NCBI RefSeq assembly: GCF_003399445.1
Contig: NZ_QUQO01000001.1
Location: forward strand, 1,361,001-1,425,000
Direction of reading: 5' to 3'
DNA length: 64,000 nucleotides
Source: Parvularcula marina
GTDB taxonomy: Bacteria; Pseudomonadota; Alphaproteobacteria; Caulobacterales; Parvularculaceae
Shown: positions 47,300 through 55,625 of the stretch, piece after piece
Layout: the number at the start of each line of letters is the position of its first letter
Position numbering within the stretch: the first letter of the stretch is position 1
The notes under the pieces: generated by a model
Seen by the model: only the letters and a program-made list of their open reading frames with translations
What the model was told of the DNA's origin: nothing
The model's database searches: none
Made by a program: the position numbers and the translations under genes

Positions 47300-48646
47300 T
47301 TACCCTTTGATTGCCTGTTCGAGGCCCGAAGCGAGCCGGTCGATATCGTCCGAGGTCGTCCGTTCTGTCGCCGCGACGATCAGGATATTCTCCAGATCCT
47401 CATTGCCCGGCCAGAGGCGACCGCCGGGCACACCGGCCAGGATCTTCTGGCGTGCCAGTTCTTCGACCACTGCTTCTGCATTCTTCGGCAGACGGATCGT
47501 AAACTCATTGAAGAAACTGTCATTGAGAAGCTCGACGCCGGAGATGGCGCTGAGTGCATCAGCGGTCTTGCAGGCGTTCTCGTGATTGAGGATCGCGAGC
47601 TGACGCAGGCCCGTGCCGCCGAGCAGCGACATATGAACCGTGAAGGCAAGCGCACAAAGCCCCGAATTGGTGCAGATATTCGACGTCGCCTTTTCGCGTC
47701 GGATATGCTGCTCCCGCGTCGAAAGGGTCAGCACATAGCCGCGCTTTCCGTCCGCATCCACGGTTTCCCCGGCAAGGCGGCCCGGCATGTGGCGCCTGTG
47801 TTTATCGCGCGCCGCAAAGAGACCGACATAGGGACCGCCGAAATTGATGGCGTTGCCGATCGACTGGCCTTCGCCAACGACGATATCCGCGCCTTGCTCA
47901 CCCGGTGATTTGAGGAGGCCAAAAGAAACGGCTTCGGTCACGACCGCCACCAGCAGCGCACCTTTTTCATGGGCGGCATCGGCGAGCGCCGAGAGGTCAC
48001 GAAGATGGCCGAAGACATCCGGGGACTGAACGATGATGCAGGAAGTTTCCTCATCGATCATGTCGGTGAGGCCGCCCTGCCCCTCCGGGTTTGACGGCGC
48101 AAAGACCACCTCATCGCCGATGAGTTCGAGATTGGTGCGGATCACCGCCTCGTAATGCGGATGAAGCCCGCCCGAGCAGATCACCTTGCGCCGCTTGGTG
48201 ATGCGTTTCGCCATCAGCGCGGCTTCAGCAGCCGCCGTCGAACCGTCATACATGGAGGCGTTGGCGATCTCCATGCCGGTGAGTTCGGCAACCTGCGTCT
48301 GGAACTCAAAGAGATATTGCAGCGTGCCTTGCGCGATTTCCGGCTGATAGGGCGTATAGGCGGTCAGGAATTCCGACCGCTGAATGATGTGATCAACCGT
48401 CGCCGGGACGTGGTGGCGGTAAGCGCCGCAGCCGACGAAAAAGGCCGTGTCGCCCGCCGCATTATTCTTGCGCGCCAGTGCCATCATCTCGCGTTCGACT
48501 TCGAGCTCGCTTTTGTGATCGGGCAGATCGAGCGCGGGGTTCAGCGCATCAGCGGGCACATCGCGGAAGAGGTCATCAATGGCCCCGACCCCGATGACGC
48601 CGCGCATTTCGGCGCGCTCTTTATCATTAAGCGGAAGATATCTCAT
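47300..48646 (-). CDS. gcvPA: Glycine dehydrogenase (decarboxylating) subunit 1
   Basis: The 448-residue product is the smaller half of the split P protein, forming the heterodimer with GcvPB. Family segments include [30 protein letters not shown] and [11 protein letters not shown]. The start follows AAGG. It lies seven bases after the VOC gene and 10 bases before gcvPB. Confidence 0.97.
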   Translation of the reverse strand: MRYLPLNDKERAEMRGVIGVGAIDDLFRDVPADALNPALDLPDHKSELEVEREMMALARKNNAAGDTAFFVGCGAYRHHVPATVDHIIQRSEFLTAYTPYQPEIAQGTLQYLFEFQTQVAELTGMEIANASMYDGSTAAAEAALMAKRITKRRKVICSGGLHPHYEAVIRTNLELIGDEVVFAPSNPEGQGGLTDMIDEETSCIIVQSPDVFGHLRDLSALADAAHEKGALLVAVVTEAVSFGLLKSPGEQGADIVVGEGQSIGNAINFGGPYVGLFAARDKHRRHMPGRLAGETVDADGKRGYVLTLSTREQHIRREKATSNICTNSGLCALAFTVHMSLLGGTGLRQLAILNHENACKTADALSAISGVELLNDSFFNEFTIRLPKNAEAVVEELARQKILAGVPGGRLWPGNEDLENILIVAATERTTSDDIDRLASGLEQAIKG

Positions 48647-48652
48647 ATTACC

Positions 48653-49072
48653 TTACTCCGTCGCGAAGACCTGTGCGTCGTCGCGGAATGCCTTGAATTC
48701 TAGTGCGTTCCCAGAAGGATCGCGGAAAAACATGGTGGCCTGCTCGCCCGGCAGGCCTTCGAAACGCGTATAGGGCTCGATCACGAATTCCGTGCCCGCC
48801 GCTTTCAGCCGGTCAGCGAGTTTCCAGAAATCATCGAGTTCGAGAATGACCCCGAAATGCGGGACCGGCACGCCGTGTCCGTCCACGTCATTCTTGACGC
48901 GGTCCCCTGCCTCACTGCCGAGATGGGTGACGACCTGATGACCGAACATGTTGAAGTCGACCCATTTCTCATCCGAACGGCCTTCTTCGCACCCCAGAAG
49001 CTCGCCGTAGAACGCACGTGCCGCCGGAATATCCGCCACCGGAATAGCCAAGTGAAAACGGGGCCGCGTCAC
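48653..49072 (-). CDS. VOC-family protein inside the gcv operon
   Basis: The 139-residue product has the VOC fold pattern with H-L-A-I-P, F-Y-x-x-L-L-G-C, V-P-H-F-G-V and [10 protein letters not shown], giving two His and a Glu for metal binding. It begins with GTG 49072, which overlaps the TGA of the lipoprotein gene (GTGA). It is a paralogue of the gene at 18915-19334. Its place between glycine-cleavage genes suggests a task on a related C1 or aldehyde compound, but that is inference. Confidence 0.85.
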   Translation of the reverse strand: MTRPRFHLAIPVADIPAARAFYGELLGCEEGRSDEKWVDFNMFGHQVVTHLGSEAGDRVKNDVDGHGVPVPHFGVILELDDFWKLADRLKAAGTEFVIEPYTRFEGLPGEQATMFFRDPSGNALEFKAFRDDAQVFATE

Positions 49073-49485
49073 TCCGAACCTCCCTCAATTGATAGAGAAC
49101 TGACCGCGTCATTGGCATCCTTCAGATCACCGGAAATGCCGCAGAGTTCTTTTGCTCGCGCCACCGTCATCGGCTGCATCGTGATGGCGAATGTCAGCGC
49201 GCCCATACCCGAGGTCGGATCACCAAGACCCGATTTCCTCATGAATGTATCCGCCGCGAGCAGCGTCTCGTCATCGGGACGTTCAATCAGCTGCGAGTAT
49301 TGCGACCGAACGCAATTGCATTCCGATGCGGAAAACGACTCGCAGCTGAGCTCTGACCGGACTGATAACGGCGCCTGATTGTATGTTTCACGCAGCCTGT
49401 CGATACGGCTGGTTGTCGATGCGCATGCGCCCAGCAAGATCAGGCCCACCATCCAACTTGTCTTCTTTATCCTGAGCATTGTCAT
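49069..49485 (-). CDS. Predicted lipoprotein in the gcv operon
   Basis: The 138-residue product has a signal with lipobox L-G-A-C (Cys near residue 21) and a mature part containing C-E-S-F, S-E-C-N-C-V and E-L-C-G, four Cys that could pair. A GGGGA site lies six bases before ATG 49485, so that start is preferred over ATG 49491. Its end overlaps the VOC start. I recognise no family. Its presence in a metabolic operon is odd. Confidence 0.7.
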   Translation of the reverse strand: MTMLRIKKTSWMVGLILLGACASTTSRIDRLRETYNQAPLSVRSELSCESFSASECNCVRSQYSQLIERPDDETLLAADTFMRKSGLGDPTSGMGALTFAITMQPMTVARAKELCGISGDLKDANDAVSSLSIEGGSE

Positions 49486-49519
49486 CTTCATTCCCCAAAA
49501 TCGGTGGACGGGACCGGCC

Positions 49520-49750
49520 TCACTCGCCGCCTCCGTCACCGCCGCCATCCGAGCCTGAATCAATGCCGCCATCACCGCCACTGCCCTTGCCGGACTTGGT
49601 CGCGGCCAAAGCCGCGCCAATCGAAAGGCCCATGCCGATCCCGATGGCAAGGCCGATGCTCATATCATCCATGGCGACGCCGAGGGCCGTCCCCACGCCG
49701 ACACCGATCGCGATGCCGGCACCGAGATATGCGCTTCTCGCATCAGCCAT
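49520..49750 (-). CDS. Small glycine-zipper-like membrane protein
   Basis: The 76-residue product has a glycine-rich hydrophobic part ([17 protein letters not shown], then [16 protein letters not shown]) with G-x-G and G-x-x-x-G spacing, suited to packing in a membrane, and a tail of Gly, Asp and Ser. The start overlaps the end of gcvH by eight bases, which supports expression with the operon. Function unknown. Confidence 0.7.
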   Translation of the reverse strand: MADARSAYLGAGIAIGVGVGTALGVAMDDMSIGLAIGIGMGLSIGAALAATKSGKGSGGDGGIDSGSDGGGDGGGE

Positions 49751-50114
49751 TGGCGCAGAAATCCTTATACGCCGCTTCATCCATCAGGGCGTCGATCTCG
49801 GCCATGTCGGACGGCTTGATCTTGACGAACCAGGCCGCGCCGCCGGCATCCTCATTCACTTTCTCCGGCGCATCGACGATATCGCCATTAGTCTCGGCAA
49901 TTTCGCCGGAGATCGGCGCGTAGACGTCAGAGGCCGCCTTCACACTTTCAACAACCGCCATGTCGTCATGGGCGGAGAAGCTCTTGCCGACATCAGGCAG
50001 TTCGACAAACACGACATCGCCAAGCTGTTCGGCCGCGTGCGGCGTAATCCCGACCACGGCAACGTCGCCTTCCATACGGACCCATTCGTGATCCTTTGTA
50101 TATTTCGTCGTCAT
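49743..50114 (-). CDS. gcvH: Glycine cleavage system H protein
   Basis: The 123-residue product is the lipoyl carrier of the glycine cleavage system, shuttling the aminomethyl group between P, T and L proteins. The lipoylated Lys lies in [15 protein letters not shown] precedes ATG 50114. It is 12 bases downstream of gcvT, and its 3' end overlaps the glycine-zipper gene. Confidence 0.97.
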   Translation of the reverse strand: MTTKYTKDHEWVRMEGDVAVVGITPHAAEQLGDVVFVELPDVGKSFSAHDDMAVVESVKAASDVYAPISGEIAETNGDIVDAPEKVNEDAGGAAWFVKIKPSDMAEIDALMDEAAYKDFCANG

Positions 50115-50126
50115 GCGGACTTCTCC

Positions 50127-51281
50127 TCAGGCTTTCTTGGGGGCGCGGTAATAGCGCTGTTCGACAAAGGGCAGGGTCACGATTTCGGCCTCCATGGCCT
50201 TACCGCGAATGATGAGGTTCACTTTGGTGCCCGGCATGGCGTGATCGGGCGTGACATACCCCATCGCGATGGGGCCGTCATAGGTCGGCCCGAAGCCGCC
50301 GGAGGTCACAGTGCCGATGACGTCGCCATTTTCTGACTGGATCTCAACACCTTCGCGGGCAGGCGCCCGGCCAAGCGGTTTGATCCCGACCCGGACTTTC
50401 GTGGGGCCGTCCTCAAGTTCTTTGAGCACCCGGTGGGCACCGGCAAAATCGCCCTCCTCGCGGCGGCGCTTGCCGATGGCAAATTCGAGCGAAGCCTCAA
50501 CCGGGCTTTCCGCCGGGGTCATGTCATGGCCATATAGGCAAAGCCCAGCCTCAAGCCGAAGAGAGTCGCGCGCGCCGAGCCCGATGGGCTCGACCACGGG
50601 ACGCTCGACCAGACGGCGGGCCACAAATTCAGCTTCTTCCGCCGGGACTGACAGCTCATAGCCGTCCTCTCCCGTATAGCCGCAACGCGACAGCATGATC
50701 GGCAGGCCCTCAAACTCAGCATCCATCATCGACATGAAGGGCATATCGTCCGCCTCAGGAATAAAGGCGGTCATGACGGCGCGGGCCATCGGCCCCTGGA
50801 TCGCGATCAGTGCGCGGTCATGAAGGACGCGCAGCTTGGCATCGACGCCCAGATGCTCGCGCAGATAGGCAAAATCCTGCTCCTTCACCGCCGCGTTGAC
50901 GACGACGAAAAGCCGGCCCGCATCCTCATCGGACGGCAGCCGCGTGATCATCAGATCATCGAGAATGCCGCCACCTTCATTCAGAAGAACGGTGTAGCGG
51001 ATGCGGCCCTTGCCCAGCTTTCTGATCTCGCCGGGGACGACCCGTTCGATGGCCGCCGCGACCCGCTCATGAGCATCCGCCGTACCGACGCCATCCACCT
51101 CGATATAGGCCTGGCCCATGTGGCTGACATCAAAGAGCCCCGCGCTGTCGCGCGTGTGCAGGTGCTCGCCCTTTACGCCGAGCGCGTACTGGACGGGCAT
51201 TTCATACCCGGCAAACGGCACCATCTTGGCACCAAGTTCACGATGGAAATCCCCTAAGGGAAGCTGTTTCAGTTCGGCCAT
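50127..51281 (-). CDS. gcvT: Aminomethyltransferase (glycine cleavage T protein)
   Basis: The 384-residue product transfers the methylene group from the H protein to tetrahydrofolate, releasing ammonia. Family segments include F-D-V-S-H-M-G, G-P-M-A-R-A-V, S-R-C-G-Y-T-G-E-D-G-Y-E and L-R-L-E-A-G-L-C-L-Y-G-H-D. ATG 51281 lies just past the riboswitch; the frame extends to 51611 but that runs through the aptamers and is not coding. First gene of the operon. Confidence 0.96.
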   Translation of the reverse strand: MAELKQLPLGDFHRELGAKMVPFAGYEMPVQYALGVKGEHLHTRDSAGLFDVSHMGQAYIEVDGVGTADAHERVAAAIERVVPGEIRKLGKGRIRYTVLLNEGGGILDDLMITRLPSDEDAGRLFVVVNAAVKEQDFAYLREHLGVDAKLRVLHDRALIAIQGPMARAVMTAFIPEADDMPFMSMMDAEFEGLPIMLSRCGYTGEDGYELSVPAEEAEFVARRLVERPVVEPIGLGARDSLRLEAGLCLYGHDMTPAESPVEASLEFAIGKRRREEGDFAGAHRVLKELEDGPTKVRVGIKPLGRAPAREGVEIQSENGDVIGTVTSGGFGPTYDGPIAMGYVTPDHAMPGTKVNLIIRGKAMEAEIVTLPFVEQRYYRAPKKA

Positions 51282-51300
51282 ACCCACCTTGCAATCTTGC

Positions 51301-51511
51301 CGCGCCCTGATTGGCGCGTCCCCCGGCTGTCGTGGGACCTGAGAGATTGACGCGATTCCCGTCATCCGGGATCCCAGCGCTTGCTCCGTCGGTAGGGCAT
51401 TACGCCCTTTTCCAGCCTTTAACTCCCATCCGCGGTCCTTTTGCCTGAGCGTTTCCGAGGGGGTTGCGCCTTCGGCCCTGACCGGGATGGCCCGATCAGC
51501 GTCTCCCGCGG
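51301..51511 (-). promoter_or_regulatory. Tandem glycine riboswitch
   Basis: Two aptamers lie in a row. Aptamer 1 (51511-51430) is closed by CCGCGG/CCGCGG and has GGAGA, CCGAAGG-CGCAAC and CTCAGGCAAAAGGAC. Aptamer 2 (51417-51325) is closed by GGCTG/CAGCC and has ACCGACGGAGCAA and CTCTCAGGT-CC-ACGACAG. An 18-base hairpin (51301-51318) follows, with no U tract, ahead of the gcvT ribosome site. In known cases glycine binding turns such operons on. Confidence 0.93.
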
Positions 51512-51600
51512 AGGAGACACCTGCCGCAGCTGCAGCAGAGAGCGGCACATTAGAGCGCAACGCTTGCCAGTCAATCGGCGATGGGCCTAATGCCCTTCCA

Positions 51601-52941
51601 ATGACTGACAATTATGAAGACCTTCTCGCGGTGGTTCTGGGCCGCGCCCGTGAGGCCGGTGCAGATGCCGCCGATGCCCTCGTTTATCGCAGCGCCAGCC
51701 AGTCGGTTTCCGTCCGGCTGGGCGAGGTCGAGGATATCGACCGCGCCGAATCGCGGGATCTGGGACTTCGTGTCCTGATCGGAAAGCGGCAGGCCTGCGT
51801 CTCGACCAATGATTTTGCGTCCTCTGCCCTGACCGACCTTGCCGAACGGGCGGTCGCCATGGCGAAGGAAGCCCCCGAAGACCCCTATTGCGGCCTTGCT
51901 GACGCAAGCGATCTCGCAAGCGGTCCCTATCCCGAGCTTGAGCTTTATGACGGCATCGAGCCGAGCGCCGAGGATCTCAAAGCCCGCGCGCTGGCCTGCG
52001 AAGATGCCGCGCGCGCCATTGAGGGCGTCACGAACTCCTCTGGCGCAGGGGCGAGCTTCGGGCATGGCCAGACCTGGTTTGCGACGTCGACCGGTTTTGC
52101 AGGCACGACCGCAGGCGGGCGGCACTCCACTTCCGTCTCTGTCCTTGCCGGGACCGGCACAGGCATGGAGCGCGATTACGACTATCATGGCGCAACGCAT
52201 CTCAGTGATCTGCGCTCGCCAGAGGATATCGGCCGCACAGCCGGGCAGCGCGCAGTGCAGCGCCTGAACCCTGAGAAACTCTCAAGCCAAAAGGCCCCGG
52301 TCATTTTCGACCGCCGCCTTGCCTCAAGCCTGCTTGGTCCCCTGTCCGGCGCGATCAATGGCGCCGCGATTGCGCGCGGCACTTCGTTCCTCAAAACCAA
52401 AATGGGCGAGCAGCTTTTCCCTGCCGATGTCACGATCACGGATGATCCTTATATTCCGCGCGGCTTTGGCTCGCGGCTGTTTGATGGTGAGGGGCTGAAG
52501 CCGCATGCCATCAATGTGATTGAGGATGGGGTTCTGACGACCTGGATCCTCAACCTTGCCCAAGCTCGCCAGCTCGGCCTTCAGTCGAATGCCCGCGCGC
52601 GGCGCGGCACCGGGGGCCCTCCCGGCTCCGGCACGACCAATTTCGATCTTGGCCCGGGCGAGATGAGCCCCGAAGAGCTTTACCGCGATACCGGCAAGGG
52701 CCTCCTCGTCACCGACATGTTCGGTCCCCAGATCAATTCGAATACCGGCGATTACTCGGTCGGCTGTTCGGGCTTCTGGATCGAGAATGGCGCGGTCGGC
52801 AAGCCGGTCTCGGAGATCACTATTGCCGGGAACCTGCTCGACATGTGGGGCAATCTCACCCGCGCCAATGATTTCGAGCGCCGCGGCAGTTCCAACGCCC
52901 CCTCCTTGCGGGTCGGGGAGATGACGATTGCCGGCAACTGA
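51601..52941 (+). CDS. pmbA: TldD/PmbA-family metalloprotease subunit PmbA
   Basis: The 446-residue product is a PmbA/TldE-type protein, the partner of TldD in a cytosolic protease that trims small peptides. The N-terminal D-A-L-V-Y-R-S-A-S-Q-S-V-S-V and the late C-S-G-F-W-I-E-N-G and A-G-N-L-L-D-M-W-G-N-L segments are typical. The metal-binding H-E-x-x-H of TldD is absent as expected. ATG 51601 is chosen because the earlier in-frame codons lie in the riboswitch region opposite. It overlaps the phosphatase gene by 14 bases. Confidence 0.9.
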   Translation: MTDNYEDLLAVVLGRAREAGADAADALVYRSASQSVSVRLGEVEDIDRAESRDLGLRVLIGKRQACVSTNDFASSALTDLAERAVAMAKEAPEDPYCGLADASDLASGPYPELELYDGIEPSAEDLKARALACEDAARAIEGVTNSSGAGASFGHGQTWFATSTGFAGTTAGGRHSTSVSVLAGTGTGMERDYDYHGATHLSDLRSPEDIGRTAGQRAVQRLNPEKLSSQKAPVIFDRRLASSLLGPLSGAINGAAIARGTSFLKTKMGEQLFPADVTITDDPYIPRGFGSRLFDGEGLKPHAINVIEDGVLTTWILNLAQARQLGLQSNARARRGTGGPPGSGTTNFDLGPGEMSPEELYRDTGKGLLVTDMFGPQINSNTGDYSVGCSGFWIENGAVGKPVSEITIAGNLLDMWGNLTRANDFERRGSSNAPSLRVGEMTIAGN

Positions 52942-53773
52942 TGCGCCTCAGGCGCCATCCCTCAGTGATGACCATCAGCTGCTTTGCGATGCCGTGCGTG
53001 AGGCCGGCGCCCGTGTGCTCTCCCGCTATCGCGGACGGCCGGTCCGTCGTTGGACCAAGAATGACAAATCACCCGTTACCGAGGCCGATCTTGAATCTAA
53101 TGCTATCCTCAAGGACCGCCTCTTAAGCGCGCGACCCGGCTATGGCTGGCTGTCTGAGGAATGCGTCGATGATGCCCGGCGGCTTCATGCCGAGCGGGTC
53201 TTCATCATCGATCCGATTGACGGCACCCGCGCCTTTATCGAGGCGAGCCCCGAATTCACTGTCTGCGCCGCGCTGGTCGAGAATGGCGTTGCCATCTCCA
53301 GCGCGATTTTCAATCCGGTGACGGAGGAGTTCTTCGAGGCAACACTCGGCGGCGGCGCGCGGTGCAGCGGCAAGCCCCTTCGGGTCAGCCCGGCAGCGGA
53401 TCTCGATGGCGCCAAAATGCTGGGGCCCGGCCATATGTTCGAGCACCCAAGCTGGCCGATCCCGTGGCCGAAAATGCGGCTCGGCTATCGCTGCTCCACG
53501 CAGTACCGTTTCGCGCTGGTGGCTAAAGGACAGTATGACGGCGCCATCGCGCTGGTGAGAAAATCTGACTGGGATGTCGCCGCCGGGACGCTGATCGCGA
53601 CCGAGGCCGGCGCCCATGTTTCCGACCATCTTGGCAGCGGCTATATCTTCAATCAGCCCGATCCCTGCCAGCGAGCCCTTGTCTGTACCGCGCCGGGCCT
53701 TTATCCGGCAGTGCTTGAACGACTATCCCATCTGCCGGCCGACCTGCGGGGCGTCAAAGGCGGCAGGCGCTGA
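52928..53773 (+). CDS. Inositol-monophosphatase-family phosphatase (CysQ-like)
   Basis: The 281-residue product has the Mg2+-dependent phosphatase motifs of the IMPase/CysQ superfamily: S-P-V-T-E-A-D, L-S-E-E, D-P-I-D-G-T-R-A-F and W-D-V-A-A-G. It could hydrolyse 3'-phosphoadenosine 5'-phosphate or inositol phosphates. The start is TTG 52928, preceded by GGGGAG, inside the end of pmbA, so translation is coupled. The order PmbA, phosphatase, DUF4170 is common in alphaproteobacteria. Confidence 0.88.
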   Translation: MPATDAPQAPSLSDDHQLLCDAVREAGARVLSRYRGRPVRRWTKNDKSPVTEADLESNAILKDRLLSARPGYGWLSEECVDDARRLHAERVFIIDPIDGTRAFIEASPEFTVCAALVENGVAISSAIFNPVTEEFFEATLGGGARCSGKPLRVSPAADLDGAKMLGPGHMFEHPSWPIPWPKMRLGYRCSTQYRFALVAKGQYDGAIALVRKSDWDVAAGTLIATEAGAHVSDHLGSGYIFNQPDPCQRALVCTAPGLYPAVLERLSHLPADLRGVKGGRR

Positions 53774-53790
53774 GCCTTGAAAGCGAGATC

Positions 53791-54033
53791 ATGACTGAAC
53801 AGAAAAAGCAGCTTTTGCACCTTGTCTTCGGCGGCGAGCTGACCGACCCGGCAGCCGCAACCTTCCGTGACCTGAGCAAAATCGATATTGTCGGCATCTT
53901 CCCCGACTATAAAAGCGCGGAACTGGCCTGGCGCTCAAAAGCGCAACAAACCGTCGACAGTGCCCATACGCGCTATTTCATCGTGCATCTTCACAAGATG
54001 CTCGATCCGGATGGCGACGGAATTCTTGGCTAA
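53791..54033 (+). CDS. DUF4170 protein
   Basis: The 80-residue product matches DUF4170: L-H-L-V-F-G-G-E-L at the start, V-G-I-F-P-D-Y, A-W-R-S-K-A-Q-Q-T-V-D and R-Y-F-I-V-H-L-H-K-M-L-D-P. It follows the phosphatase gene by 17 bases and is likely on the same transcript. A GAAAGCGAG site precedes ATG 53791. No function is known for this small cytosolic family. Confidence 0.88.
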   Translation: MTEQKKQLLHLVFGGELTDPAAATFRDLSKIDIVGIFPDYKSAELAWRSKAQQTVDSAHTRYFIVHLHKMLDPDGDGILG

Positions 54034-54042
54034 GGAATAAAC

Positions 54043-54276
54043 TTAGGCGGTAACGGCTTGCCAGCCGCGGCGGGTTTTCGGCGCGGCATCACCGGCAAAA
54101 AACTGCATCATGAGCCCAAGCGGCACCGCCACAGAGGCGACGATCAGCGCCACTCCAGCTAGAGCGACCCCCAGCATCAAGGCCGTCAGCGCAAGCAAAG
54201 CCTGCACACTGGCCCAGGCGGTTACGGGCGTTTTCCGGGTCACAGCCCGGGGCGAAGCAGATGTCATCGCGTTCAT
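54043..54276 (-). CDS. Small membrane protein with a hairpin-embedded start
   Basis: The 77-residue product has a basic N-terminal part (about residues 1-18) and two hydrophobic helices (about 24-42 and 44-60) ending in a short polar tail. The start region lacks a ribosome site and sits within two competing inverted repeats (54260-54310). An alternative start is the in-frame ATG 54267. It converges on the DUF4170 gene nine bases away. Function unknown; the frame could also be a chance one. Confidence 0.5.
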   Translation of the reverse strand: MNAMTSASPRAVTRKTPVTAWASVQALLALTALMLGVALAGVALIVASVAVPLGLMMQFFAGDAAPKTRRGWQAVTA

Positions 54277-54310
54277 GAGGCGATGACATCACATTCGCCG
54301 CCTCATGAAC
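54260..54310 (-). promoter_or_regulatory. Two overlapping, mutually exclusive inverted repeats
   Basis: Repeat A: GATGTCATCGC (54260-54270) with GCGATGACATC (54280-54290), 11 bp, nine-base loop. Repeat B: GTTCATGAGGCG (54271-54282) with CGCCTCATGAAC (54299-54310), 12 bp, 16-base loop. A and B share bases 54280-54282 and B's loop includes A's arm, so both cannot fold together. The ATG of the minus-strand ORF (54276-54274) lies in A's loop and in B's arm, so switching would expose or hide it. The structure is seen; a switching role is inference. Confidence 0.6.
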
Positions 54311-54360
54311 ACCCATAATTTTGGCAAAGTTGACGCCGGGTAAGTAAGCTTAAGCAGCGC

Positions 54361-54840
54361 TTAAAGCTTGCTGAGGACATATTCGGCGCTTGAGACCTCA
54401 AAAGCGCCCGGTTCCTCGACAAACAGGTCGGTGACCTTGTTGTCTTCAACGATCATCGCATAGCGCTGGGACCGCGTGCCCATGCCAAAGCCGCTGGCAT
54501 CCATGGAGAGATCAACGGCTTGTGCGAAGGTCGCATTGCCGTCCGCCAGCATGTCGACTTCATCACCGGCCCCGGCGCTTTCGCCCCAGGCGCCCATGAC
54601 AAATGCGTCATTGACCGAGATGCAGGCGATCTGATCGATGCCTTTGGCTTTCAGCTCGCCTGCTTTTTCCACAAAGCCCGGCAGGTGCCGCGCCGAACAG
54701 GTCGGTGTGAAAGCCCCCGGCACGGCGAAAAGGACAGTCTTTTTCCCTGCGAAATAATCGGCGGATTTGATCGTCTGGGGACCGTCAGCAGTGGCTTTTG
54801 TGAGGTCGGTTTCGGGGAGCTGATCGCCTGTCGTTACCAT
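54361..54840 (-). CDS. Peroxiredoxin (Prx5 type)
   Basis: The 159-residue product is a Prx5-type peroxiredoxin, reducing hydrogen peroxide and alkyl hydroperoxides using thiol partners. The peroxidatic Cys is in P-G-A-F-T-P-T-C-S-A-R-H-L-P-G, and R-S-Q-R-Y-A-M supplies the conserved Arg. No second fused glutaredoxin domain is present, so it should need an external reductant. Cytosolic. Confidence 0.94.
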   Translation of the reverse strand: MVTTGDQLPETDLTKATADGPQTIKSADYFAGKKTVLFAVPGAFTPTCSARHLPGFVEKAGELKAKGIDQIACISVNDAFVMGAWGESAGAGDEVDMLADGNATFAQAVDLSMDASGFGMGTRSQRYAMIVEDNKVTDLFVEEPGAFEVSSAEYVLSKL

Positions 54841-54985
54841 GGGAAGTCCTTCTCTCGTGCGTGTTTCCTTGTCGCCTGCCGCCTAGCGCATTTTTCAGCT
54901 TCCGCGAGCCCCTTAGGCGCAGTTCTCCCTCCTTTGTGACCACTCTGCGCTTGCGCCAGATCAGGGAGGGATTAACTTTGAAATC

Positions 54986-55600
54986 ATGGACAGCGTTGAT
55001 GACCACTATTCGAGCAAGGGCCCCGGTCTGTCGGGCCGCCTGCTCATTTCCGTGCCTAGCCTTGATGACGGGCCATTTGAGAAATCCGTCGTCCTGATCG
55101 CCCGTCACGATACGGAACATGCCTTTGGCGTGATCATCAACAAACCGATTGCCGGCCTGATGGCCGCCGATGCGGTGAAGGAAGTACGGCTGAGCCCGTC
55201 GCTTACCGCAGAGTCGGCACCGGTCTTTTTCGGCGGTCCCTGCGATCCGCAAAAGGGCATCGTTCTGCACAGTACGGAATATCAGAGCGAAGAGACGATC
55301 CCGGCCGGGAACGGCATGGCGCTGACCGCGACGCGCGATGCGCTGGAGCGGCTTTATGGTGACCAGCTTCGCCCCCAGACCTCGCGCCTGATTGCGGGGC
55401 ATTCGGGATGGTCGGCTGGCCAGCTTGATGAAGAGCTGCGCCGCAATCTGTGGCTCGACATGGAAGCCACGGCGGAGTTCGTCTTCCGCACTGAGCCCTC
55501 CCTGATGTGGGAAGCAGCCTTCAAATCACTGGGGGTCGAGCCCGTCAGCCTGTCCGCTCTCAATACGAGCGATCCTTCACAGCTCAGCCCGCTGAATTAG
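54986..55600 (+). CDS. YqgE/AlgH family protein
   Basis: The 204-residue product matches YqgE/AlgH: G-R-L-L-I-S-V-P, F-E-K-S-V-V-L-I-A-R-H, G-V-I-I-N-K-P, F-F-G-G-P and A-G-H-S-G-W-S-A-G-Q-L-D-E-E. It is a conserved single-domain cytosolic protein linked to alginate regulation in Pseudomonas; its general role is unclear. The nearest GGGAGGG lies 15 bases upstream of ATG 54986, longer than usual. Confidence 0.93.
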   Translation: MDSVDDHYSSKGPGLSGRLLISVPSLDDGPFEKSVVLIARHDTEHAFGVIINKPIAGLMAADAVKEVRLSPSLTAESAPVFFGGPCDPQKGIVLHSTEYQSEETIPAGNGMALTATRDALERLYGDQLRPQTSRLIAGHSGWSAGQLDEELRRNLWLDMEATAEFVFRTEPSLMWEAAFKSLGVEPVSLSALNTSDPSQLSPLN

Positions 55601-55625
55601 GCAAAGCCTCTCTCGCAGAGTGCGT

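Noticed and set aside
45976-47310. A 444-codon + strand frame opposite gcvPB
   Set aside because: Same reason: antisense to an unmistakable gcvPB, with no features of its own.
51340-51385. A GTCATCCGGGATCCC palindrome near the gcvT leader, looking like an extragenic repeat
   Set aside because: It forms the P3 stem region of the second glycine aptamer, so it is explained by the riboswitch.
51487-51600. Upstream extension of pmbA to 51487
   Set aside because: This part overlaps the glycine riboswitch on the other strand and lacks pmbA family similarity; ATG 51601 fits the family start.
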